10,983 bases of DNA from NCBI GenBank assembly GCA_900551015.1, contig URUI01000066.1, positions 1 through 10,983 of the forward strand, in the 5' to 3' direction. Of this stretch, positions 1 through 5,200 are shown one piece after another. The notes below the pieces were generated by a model that was given only the letters and a program-made list of their open reading frames with translations, searched no databases and was not told the origin of the DNA. Source of the DNA: an uncultured Collinsella sp. (GTDB lineage: Bacteria > Actinomycetota > Coriobacteriia > Coriobacteriales > Coriobacteriaceae). How positions within the stretch are numbered: the stretch's first letter is position 1; every line of letters begins with the position of its first letter. The translations under genes and the position numbers were made by a program.

Positions 1-322
1 TGGCAACCGCCACGTGACGCGTGTCGATCGAGACGATGGCGCCCTCTTTGGCCAGCGCGCGCACCACGGGCAGCACGCGGCGAGCCTCCTCGTCGGGATT
101 AACCGGGGTAAAGCCGGGGCGCGTGGACTCGCCGCCTACGTCGATGATGTCGGCGCCGGCGTCGAGCATCGCCAGGCCGTACTCGATGGCGGCATCCGGG
201 TCGAAGTGCTCCCCGCCATCGCTAAACGAATCGGGCGTCACGTTGAGGACGCCCATGATGCGCGGACGGTCAAAGCTGAGCTCATACTTTCCGCACCGCC
301 ATGTCTTGCTGTCGTTCGCCAT
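1..322 (-). CDS. folP: Dihydropteroate synthase FolP, N-terminal part (partial)
   Basis: The enzyme condenses p-aminobenzoate with 6-hydroxymethyl-7,8-dihydropterin pyrophosphate to give dihydropteroate in cytosolic folate synthesis. About 107 residues are visible, out of roughly 270-290 usual for the family, and the gene runs off the left edge. Three landmarks appear in order. IMGVLNVTPDSFSDGG at about residues 22-37 is the first pterin-binding signature. GADIIDVGGESTRPG at about 56-70 is the second. SIDT near residue 100 begins the next TIM-barrel strand. The ATG at 322 is preceded by AGGAGG (complement of 329-334) at ideal spacing, which fixes the start. The Sir2-type gene ends 95 bp upstream on the same strand. 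That gap contains a candidate promoter, so folP may be transcribed separately. Identification is firm from the two signatures; only the C-terminus is unseen. Confidence 0.95.
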   Translation of the reverse strand, partial: MANDSKTWRCGKYELSFDRPRIMGVLNVTPDSFSDGGEHFDPDAAIEYGLAMLDAGADIIDVGGESTRPGFTPVNPDEEARRVLPVVRALAKEGAIVSIDTRHVAVA

Positions 323-397
323 GAACATCCTCCTAAAATGCCCACGCCGCCGTGCTTGGGGAGCTGGCGGCGGGGTCGCTTTGCACTTAGTCTTTCT

Positions 398-428
398 ATT
401 GTATCCGCGCACACGGGCTAGAACGCAA
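398..428 (-). promoter_or_regulatory. Candidate promoter of folP
   Basis: On the minus strand a TACAAT -10 hexamer lies at 403-398. A TTGCGT -35-like hexamer lies at 428-423, inside the end of the Sir2 gene, with a 19-bp spacer that is longer than ideal. The resulting leader of about 70 nt contains a GC-rich hairpin (7-bp arms 345-351 and 366-372) ahead of the folP ribosome-binding site. The hairpin has no clear T-tract, so it is not a convincing terminator. Confidence 0.4.
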
Positions 429-1170
429 ACGCGGCCGCGATGTCGCAAGAAATCAGCAGGTCGGCATTTGCATCCTGATCGGTAGGCGCCAAATTGCAAA
501 TGGCCAGCGTATCGCCAGTAAAGTAACGCGTAAGGCCTGCCGCCGGATACACCACGAGCGAGGTCCCGCCCACAATGAGGGCATCGGCCGCGGCGATGGC
601 GGCAACGGCACCGGTCAACACACGCTCGTCGAGCGGCTCTTCGTAGAGCACCACATCGGGCTTGATGCGACCACCGCACGCGGGGCACACGGGCACGCCC
701 GCGGCGTCCTCGTGCTCGCGCGAGCAAATCCACTCGGCGCTATAGACCGCGCCGCACGACTGGCAAATGTTGCGATGGACCGATCCGTGCAACTCAAACA
801 CGCGCTGCGAGCCCGCCATCTGATGCAAGCCGTCGATGTTTTGCGTCACCACGGCATCGAGCTTGCCAGCTCGCTCCAGCTCGGCCAGCTTGGTGTGGCA
901 GCGGTTGGGCTTAGCGTTAAGCGCGATCATCTTGGTTCGGTAAAAGTCGAAGAACTCCGCCGGATGTGTCTCGTAAAAGCTGTGCGAGAGCATGGTCTCG
1001 GGCGGATAGGCAAACTGCTGGTGATACAGGCCGTCCACGCTGCGGAAATCGGGGATGTCACTCGCCGTGGAAACACCGGCGCCGCCAAAGAACACCACGC
1101 GCTTGTGGGTGTCAAACAGATCCGCCAGCGCGGCGGACGCCTGCCTGGGGTCCGATATTGCCTGCGTCAT
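418..1170 (-). CDS. cobB: Sir2-family NAD-dependent protein deacylase
   Basis: Cytosolic sirtuin that removes acyl groups from protein lysines using NAD+, giving nicotinamide and O-acyl-ADP-ribose. With the start used here it has 250 residues, normal for bacterial sirtuins. Motifs in order are: GAGVSTASDIPDFRS (about 30-44) of the NAD-binding Rossmann fold; TQNIDGLH (about 109-116); the catalytic His in ELHGSVHR (about 128); a four-cysteine zinc site, C136/C139 and C162/C165, with an extra Cys149; and GTSLVVYPAAGL near the C-terminus. The motif pattern resembles the Thermotoga Sir2 (class U) type more than E. coli CobB, so the symbol is a family label. An upstream in-frame start at 1221 is possible, but ATG 1170 has GGAGGG (complement of 1176-1181) five bases ahead and is preferred. 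It is divergent from exoA. The family commonly controls acetyl-CoA synthetase; no such target is visible here. Confidence 0.93.
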   Translation of the reverse strand: MTQAISDPRQASAALADLFDTHKRVVFFGGAGVSTASDIPDFRSVDGLYHQQFAYPPETMLSHSFYETHPAEFFDFYRTKMIALNAKPNRCHTKLAELERAGKLDAVVTQNIDGLHQMAGSQRVFELHGSVHRNICQSCGAVYSAEWICSREHEDAAGVPVCPACGGRIKPDVVLYEEPLDERVLTGAVAAIAAADALIVGGTSLVVYPAAGLTRYFTGDTLAICNLAPTDQDANADLLISCDIAAAFAF

Positions 1171-1305
1171 ATGAGCCCTCCGTCCTTGTTGATCGGGCGG
1201 CGTCGGGCGATGTCCCAGCATGCGACCTTTAAGTCAGCATGCGCGGAGCCCACCCCGCCCCTGTTGCGCTAATCTTAAGCCTGCCAACCCCGTCGAAAGG
1301 ACACC
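1171..1305. promoter_or_regulatory. Divergent intergenic region, sirtuin / exoA
   Basis: This 135-bp space must carry the start signals of both flanking genes. It contains the Shine-Dalgarno of the sirtuin (1176-1181) and that of exoA (gaaagga, 1295-1301). A TAATCT hexamer at 1270-1275 could be a -10 element for exoA, but no good -35 lies upstream of it. A 9-bp direct repeat, cagcatgcg, occurs at 1216-1224 and 1235-1243, 19 bp apart. No firm promoter was assigned. Confidence 0.35.
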
Positions 1306-2124
1306 ATGCCTCAGACTTACACTTTCGCCTCGTGGAACGTCAACGGCCTGCGCGCCGTGCTCAAAAAGGACCCGAGCTTTATCCAGATCGCGCAAGAACT
1401 CGACGTCGATATCCTGGCGCTGCAAGAGACCAAGCTGCAAGAAGGCCAGGTCGATATTGACCTGCCCGGCTATCACCAAACCTGGAGCTACGCCGAGCGT
1501 AAAGGCTATTCGGGCACTGCGGTCTTTAGCCGCCAGGAACCGCTGCGCGTGCTGCACGCCGACGCGCTGCTACCCTACGCCGGCGAGGGTGAGGCGGCCG
1601 AGCTCGTCGCCCAAGCCGTAACCGAGGGCCGCGTCTGCGCGCTGGAGTTCGACAAGTTCTGGTTTGTGGATGTCTACACTCCCAACGCGCAAAACGAACT
1701 CGCCCGCATCGACGTGCGCATGGCCTGGGACGATGCTTACCGCGGCTTTTTGAACGCGCTCGAGCGCGAGACCGGCAAACCCGTCGTGACCTGCGGCGAC
1801 TTTAACGTGGCGCACGAGGAGATCGACCTTAAGAACCCCAAGTCCAACCGCGGCAACGCCGGCTTTTCGGACGAGGAGCGCGGCAAGTTTACCGAGCTGC
1901 TCAACGCCGGCTTTACCGATACCTGGCGCGCGGCAAACCCCGACGTCGAGGGCGTCTACAGCTGGTGGAGCTATCGCTTTAATGCCCGCAAGAACAACGC
2001 CGGCTGGCGCATCGACTACTTCCTGGTAAGCGACGCAATCGCCGACAACGTACGCGACACCGGCATCCGCGGCGACATCTTCGGCAGCGACCACTGCCCC
2101 GTCACCCTCACGCTAGAGCTCTAG
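1306..2124 (+). CDS. xth: Exodeoxyribonuclease III (AP endonuclease)
   Basis: Mg2+-dependent base-excision-repair enzyme that cuts DNA 5' to abasic sites and has 3'-5' exonuclease and 3'-phosphatase activity. It belongs to the exonuclease-endonuclease-phosphatase fold. The 272 residues match the family length. Visible active-site elements are: SWNVNGLRA (Asn11); LQETKLQ with metal-binding Glu41; KGYSGTAVFSR (66-76); VDVYTPNAQ (Tyr124); CGDFNVAHEEIDL with Asp165 and Asn167; NAGFSDEER; FTDTWR; YSWWSY and GWRIDYFLVS; and the C-terminal SDHCPV with catalytic Asp262/His263. The ATG at 1306 follows gaaagga at 1295-1301. The gene faces the ECF S-component gene across the palindromic region, so transcription probably ends at the hairpin at 2266-2295. 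ExoA is an equally used name. No missing residue was noticed. Confidence 0.96.
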   Translation: MPQTYTFASWNVNGLRAVLKKDPSFIQIAQELDVDILALQETKLQEGQVDIDLPGYHQTWSYAERKGYSGTAVFSRQEPLRVLHADALLPYAGEGEAAELVAQAVTEGRVCALEFDKFWFVDVYTPNAQNELARIDVRMAWDDAYRGFLNALERETGKPVVTCGDFNVAHEEIDLKNPKSNRGNAGFSDEERGKFTELLNAGFTDTWRAANPDVEGVYSWWSYRFNARKNNAGWRIDYFLVSDAIADNVRDTGIRGDIFGSDHCPVTLTLEL

Positions 2125-2130
2125 CCCCAG

Positions 2131-2172
2131 CTGATCCCCTGGGGACGGAGGAAAACGAATCATTTTGGGCCT
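2131..2172 (+). repeat. 'ggggac' box, copy 1
   Basis: This copy starts ctgatcccctggggacgga and continues gaaaacgaatcattttggg. It contains an 11-bp palindrome (tcccctgggga, 2135-2145) followed by an A-tract/T-tract pair around gaatc. A diverged copy in the same orientation starts at 2371. Both precede a long inverted repeat, so the box looks like the left part of a repeated unit. The function is unknown. Confidence 0.7.
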
Positions 2173-2198
2173 CGTGGTGGTATCCACGTGACCCATCC

Positions 2199-2358
2199 GC
2201 CACGAAACACGCCCATCTACTACGTTTAAGCCACCACCCTCAACCACAGCGAACAACGCAAAAAGAAAACCGCAGGTAGAAAGCCTGCGGTTTTTCATAA
2301 AACGCGGTCATGGTCGGGACTATCAAGCTAAACGTAGTAGATGGGCCAGTTTCGTGGC
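2199..2358. repeat. Long inverted repeat / hairpin element 1
   Basis: The arms are 2199-2228 and 2329-2358, 30 bp each and complementary at 28 positions. They form two perfect blocks of 10 and 18 bp separated by a 2-nt mismatch (gccacgaaac and gcccatctactacgttta on the left side). The loop is 100 nt and contains a second, terminator-like hairpin. The loop shares short blocks with that of element 2 (ctcaacca against cccaacca, cgcaggtaga, atggtcgg). This implies one ancestral unit of about 240-250 bp repeated in tandem. It could be a MITE-type or palindromic intergenic element, or a structured RNA. No coding capacity is evident. Confidence 0.85.
2266..2295. terminator. Bidirectional intrinsic terminator
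   Basis: The stem aaaaccgcagg (2266-2276) pairs with cctgcggtttt (2284-2294) over 11 bp with a 7-nt loop (tagaaag). T5 at 2291-2295 follows on the plus strand. On the minus strand the arm ends in TTTTCTTTTT. It is placed to stop exoA transcription from the left, and anything that reads through the ECF S-component gene from the right. It is nested inside the loop of inverted-repeat element 1. Confidence 0.88.
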
Positions 2359-2370
2359 AAGCGCCGTCAA

Positions 2371-2418
2371 CTGATTCCCTGGGGACATCTGGGGACGGAA
2401 GAAAATGGATCAATTTGG
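2371..2418 (+). repeat. 'ggggac' box, copy 2, with internal duplication
   Basis: This copy matches the box at 2131 (ctgat[c/t]ccctggggac, then ggacgga[g/a]gaaaa). It carries a 10-bp insertion that duplicates ctggggac (2379-2386 and 2389-2396). The trailing gaaaatggatcaatttggc matches the gaaaacgaatcattttggg of copy 1 with several substitutions. Same orientation, 240 bp from copy 1. Function unknown. Confidence 0.7.
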
Positions 2419-2453
2419 CTCTCTGAGGGCCACGATGCCCGTCATATCAGCCG

Positions 2454-2620
2454 GCCATTCCAAAACTATGCCGGTTTACGGGGCTGAATCGCGAACCCCC
2501 AACCATATGCAATTCCGAGATAATAAAACGCAGGTAGACGGTGTGCCCTATTTCGAAAAATGCTGGTATGGTCGGCCCGCGCCAATCTAGCCCCGTAAAC
2601 CGGCATAGTTTTAAAATGGC
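2454..2620. repeat. Long inverted repeat / hairpin element 2
   Basis: The arms are 2454-2485 and 2589-2620, 32 bp each and complementary at 30 positions. A perfect 24-bp inner block (2462-2485 with 2589-2612) contains ccggtttacggggct, followed by a 2-nt mismatch and a 6-bp outer block (gccatt/aatggc). The loop is 103 nt. The arm sequence differs almost entirely from element 1, but arm length, loop length, the mismatch between inner and outer blocks and several loop blocks are shared. The region matching the terminator of element 1 (cgcaggtaga at 2529-2538) has lost its perfect stem. The element lies 40 bp downstream of the ECF S-component stop. Confidence 0.87.
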
Positions 2621-2659
2621 ACTTCGGCAGTATTGATTCCCGCCCCGGCGCGACCAGCC

Positions 2660-3358
2660 CTACAGCCCGTATTTCACGACGACACGGTTAATGCGACGGC
2701 ACCAAGGCTTGTACAAGGCGGCCAAAAACACGCAGGTCGCAAGGCCGTGCGTAATATCGAACGGCACTGCCGTGGCAAGACGCGCCACGGCACCCGCCCA
2801 AGTAAGCGGCTGTACAAAACCAATGATGTCATACGCGTTGATCACGACGCCATACAGCAAGCCCGACGCAAAGCCATACGCCAACAGTGCCGGCATTCGC
2901 ACGGTTCCATCGGCGCGGTCAAACGCGCCCGCATGCGCCAGTGCGCCACCGATATAGCCCACCAGACCCCAGGCATACATCTGCCACGGCGTCCACATGC
3001 CCTGCCCAAAAAAGAAATTGCTGGTCAGCGCTGCCAACACGCCAACCATAAAACCATTGCGGCGACCAAGCGTCGCCCCCGCGATAATGGCGATGGCGCT
3101 CACCGGTTTAAAGTCGGGAATGGGGCCAAACAAGATGCGCCCCGCCGCGGCCAACGCCGCCAACACCAGCGTGGGCATAATCTGGCGCAGGCCCGGGCGC
3201 GACGCCTCGTAACCCGCAAAGAACAGTGCGAGCACGAGCGCCACTACAACCAGCATGGCAAGCGCCGCCTGCTCAATGCCCACCAGCAACGCCGCAGCCA
3301 TCACCGCCGGCACCGCCAACAACAGCGGGATTTCCATATGTTGCAAGACGCGTGACAA
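2660..3358 (-). CDS. ECF transporter S component (substrate-binding membrane subunit)
   Basis: Integral membrane protein that would bind a vitamin-like micronutrient and deliver it through an EcfT/EcfA energizing module. It has 232 residues with about six hydrophobic segments (roughly 10-26, 30-49, 60-76, 87-115, 126-146, 160-182) and a soluble tail after about 215. The central stretch AAAGRILFGPIPDFKP (70-85), GATLGRRNGF (94-103) and SNFFFGQGMWTPWQMYAWG (113-131) is typical of the PF12822-like S-component group. The substrate cannot be told from sequence. The start is taken as TTG 3358, with GGGGG (complement of 3365-3369) six bases upstream. ATG 3337 is an alternative that would remove seven residues. 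No ATPase or T gene is adjacent. A matching module lies 5.7 kb away at 9070-10983, so this may be a solitary S component sharing it. Confidence 0.85.
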   Translation of the reverse strand: MSRVLQHMEIPLLLAVPAVMAAALLVGIEQAALAMLVVVALVLALFFAGYEASRPGLRQIMPTLVLAALAAAGRILFGPIPDFKPVSAIAIIAGATLGRRNGFMVGVLAALTSNFFFGQGMWTPWQMYAWGLVGYIGGALAHAGAFDRADGTVRMPALLAYGFASGLLYGVVINAYDIIGFVQPLTWAGAVARLATAVPFDITHGLATCVFLAALYKPWCRRINRVVVKYGL

Positions 3359-3372
3359 CGGCAGCCCCCATC

Positions 3373-3388
3373 AAACGAATGTCCGTTT
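3373..3388. promoter_or_regulatory. Short inverted repeat upstream of ECF S component
   Basis: The sequence aaacgaatgtccgttt has 5-bp arms (aaacg/cgttt) around 6 nt. It lies 15 bp upstream of the TTG start at 3358. On the minus strand a TGCTACCAT extended -10-like sequence abuts it (about 3390-3398). It could be an operator overlapping the transcription start. Nothing else recognisable, such as a riboswitch core, was seen in 3359-3479. Confidence 0.3.
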
Positions 3389-3479
3389 ATGGTAGCACGG
3401 GCAAAATGAGGCCGACCAATCCCCCGTCCGGCCTTGGCTGCCAGTCGATCAGGCTTTCGCCACGCGACCGGTCTGGGCG

Positions 3480-3941
3480 CTATTCGCCCGTAACTTTAGC
3501 GGCAATGGCCGCGACAAAAGGGTCAAACAGCAAGCCGCCCACAACGACAAAGGCCCATCCACCTACCACAAGACGAACCCAACGGGATAAAAACGGCACA
3601 CCGTCGATAACGCCAACGCCTGACTGAAACGCGACTTCAAATAGCCCGATAATGCAGAAGAGCAGAGTAGCGCCCACAACGGTTCCGCAAATCCGTGCGC
3701 CCGGAGTGTTCCGATCAAAACCAATAAACTCAACGCACGCCTCAATTGCTTTGCCAAAGAGCGGCAAAAAACCCACGAACTGTGCAATACCGATGGCCAG
3801 AATAAGCTGCCCCCAGAAACCAGTAAGTCCCTGAAAATCTAAGCCAGGCTTTCCCTCAACAATCGGCAGAAATGAACACATGAATAGAGGATTAACGATG
3901 CCGTTGAGAATGATCACAGCGGTACTCTTTTTTAGTGTCAA
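3480..3941 (-). CDS. Small multi-pass membrane protein, function unknown
   Basis: I do not recognise this family. The protein has 153 residues with about four membrane spans (roughly 7-27, 42-61, 85-105, 122-147). It has a basic start (MTLKK), the motif LNGIVNPLFMCSFLPI (12-27) in the first span, and GGWAFVVVGGLLFDPFVAAI near the end. The reading frame extends to a TTG at 3950, but AAGGAG (complement of 3951-3956) directly abuts that codon. The TTG at 3941 sits nine bases from the same Shine-Dalgarno and is preferred. It is the last gene of the minus-strand cluster, 54 bp after the second MFS gene. The gap carries a 6-bp hairpin (gccctt 3959-3964 with aagggc 3979-3984) with no T-tract. An accessory role in the transport locus is only an inference from position. 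Confidence 0.7.
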   Translation of the reverse strand: MTLKKSTAVIILNGIVNPLFMCSFLPIVEGKPGLDFQGLTGFWGQLILAIGIAQFVGFLPLFGKAIEACVEFIGFDRNTPGARICGTVVGATLLFCIIGLFEVAFQSGVGVIDGVPFLSRWVRLVVGGWAFVVVGGLLFDPFVAAIAAKVTGE

Positions 3942-3995
3942 GTAGACCAACTCCTTTTGCCCTTGTCGGCCAGGCCCAAAGGGCGAAAACAGGTG

Positions 3996-5195
3996 TTACA
4001 TAAGTGAATCGGGAGACGGCAGGAATGGAGACGCCAGCGCCGTCGCGCCAAACAAAACAGCGCACCCAAATAGAAGCGTTTCATAGCTCTCGCCAATGCA
4101 GAAGGAGAGGGCCACGGGAATCAAAAACGTAAGCCCCAGCGAAACGGTGCTCACCACGCCACCGGCGCTTCCTGCAAGCCCCTCGCGCACCTCGGGCAAC
4201 ATGTAGGGTAGCGACTGAACGACCGGACCGGCGACGGCAGTCGAAACGCCAATCGCAAACATGAGCCCGACAGAAGGCTGAGAGACAAAAGCCTCTCCGG
4301 ACCACATAAGGGCACTCCCCGCCATTGCGGCGATGGCCATAAACACGCGATAGTCGCCAAATTGCGCTCGCGCGTAGGGACCGGCCACGCTGCCGACAAT
4401 CGACCCAAGCGTCACGAAAGAGGCAAGAAGCCCGGCGACCTGGGGTTCGGTTGAAACCTCAAGTGCCGAGACAAGATAACCCGAGTACGCCGTAGCCGAT
4501 GCAAGGGCGACTCCAAGCAGTATCGCCACGAGCCAAACCATCGGCATCTTGATTGCCGTCGCAAACGCACTTGCCGACGACGAAGCAGGCTCCGCACCCT
4601 GAACGCCAAGGCCATCTGCAGCCTGCAGAACATCTGCCGATGGCGCAACCAGCAGCCACAGCAATCCAAACATGGCAAATAAAACGGCAGCAAGGGCATA
4701 TGCTCGTCCGGGCGTTGCAAAGAGAGGAGAGGTTGCAAGCGAGCAGGCGATTCCGCCCGACCCCGCAGCGTAGAACCATCCCATGGCCCTATCGGTTTCT
4801 CCGCCAAAAGCGGAACCAAGCACTTTTAGAACGATGGCATTCACGACGCATGGTGCCGCGCCCAGAAGCATGGTCGCCGTGAACAGCGTCGCAAACGATG
4901 CGCACTCCGCGCGAGCAACCGCTGCAATTGCAGAAATCGCCGATGCGATGAATACGAGCACCTTCACGCCATATCGATCGGCGCAAACGCCGACAGGCAT
5001 GCCGAATACAACGGCAGGAACAAACGGGGCAAACAGGACGGCTGAAAACTCGGCCGAGGTCAGATGCAGGTCCGACACAACCAGATGTGCCAATCCCGAC
5101 ACCTGATACTGCGCGTAGTTCGCAGCAAACACGATGCCGCACACCACAAACAGCAGGGCATATTTTTCGACCGTCCCTTTGCTCACGTTCATCAC
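3996..5195 (-). CDS. MFS transporter (second of the locus)
   Basis: Twelve-span major facilitator family permease of the inner membrane, 399 residues. Motif A between spans 2 and 3 reads GVCADRYGVKVLV (about residues 69-81, Asp73). It is a clear paralogue of the transporter at 6850-8061, sharing NY(A/M)QYQVS(G/A)LA near residue 30, (L/I)KVLG then FYAA, ALAS(A/T)TAY(S/A)G, and LPE followed by AGSAGG(V/I)V near the C-terminus. The central loop after span 6 is Ala/Ser-rich (about 185-210). The start is uncertain: GTG 5195 and ATG 5192 lie directly after the amidohydrolase stop at 5201, and a GTG at 5186 has better spacing to AGGG. Translational coupling to the amidohydrolase is likely. The pair could be an importer with an exporter, or transporters of related compounds; the substrate is not deducible. 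Confidence 0.9.
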   Translation of the reverse strand: MMNVSKGTVEKYALLFVVCGIVFAANYAQYQVSGLAHLVVSDLHLTSAEFSAVLFAPFVPAVVFGMPVGVCADRYGVKVLVFIASAISAIAAVARAECASFATLFTATMLLGAAPCVVNAIVLKVLGSAFGGETDRAMGWFYAAGSGGIACSLATSPLFATPGRAYALAAVLFAMFGLLWLLVAPSADVLQAADGLGVQGAEPASSSASAFATAIKMPMVWLVAILLGVALASATAYSGYLVSALEVSTEPQVAGLLASFVTLGSIVGSVAGPYARAQFGDYRVFMAIAAMAGSALMWSGEAFVSQPSVGLMFAIGVSTAVAGPVVQSLPYMLPEVREGLAGSAGGVVSTVSLGLTFLIPVALSFCIGESYETLLFGCAVLFGATALASPFLPSPDSLM

Positions 5196-5200
5196 CCTAT

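Noticed and set aside
712..1272. 186-codon plus-strand open frame opposite the sirtuin gene
   Set aside because: Antisense to a gene with a complete set of Sir2 motifs; no independent support.
2113..2298. 61-codon minus-strand open frame overlapping the exoA end and hairpin element 1
   Set aside because: It covers the terminator and one arm of the inverted repeat and overlaps the exoA 3' end; no domain or start signal.
2405..2590. 61-codon plus-strand open frame across hairpin element 2
   Set aside because: It lies across the inverted-repeat arms and loop, has no convincing ribosome-binding site, and its peptide is simply the translated repeat.
2131..2620. Insertion sequence or CRISPR-like array in the 2.1-2.6 kb gap
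   Set aside because: No transposase reading frame is present, and only two diverged units exist, with no short regular repeats or unique spacers.
2633..3355. 240-codon plus-strand open frame opposite the ECF S component
   Set aside because: Antisense shadow with extreme Arg/His/Gln composition. The minus-strand frame has coherent membrane spans and family motifs.
3373..3388. LexA/SOS box
   Set aside because: The gaa-N5-gtt spacing fits, but the required C after gaa and the flanking bases do not, and the downstream gene is a transporter subunit.
3359..3479. Riboswitch upstream of the ECF S component (cobalamin, thiamin, riboflavin or folate type)
   Set aside because: The 121-bp leader lacks any conserved core I could recognise and is too short for most of these classes; only a small inverted repeat is visible.
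3475..3489. Terminator after the small membrane protein gene
   Set aside because: gggcg-ctatt-cgccc forms a 5-bp stem over the stop codon, but no T-tract follows on the minus strand.
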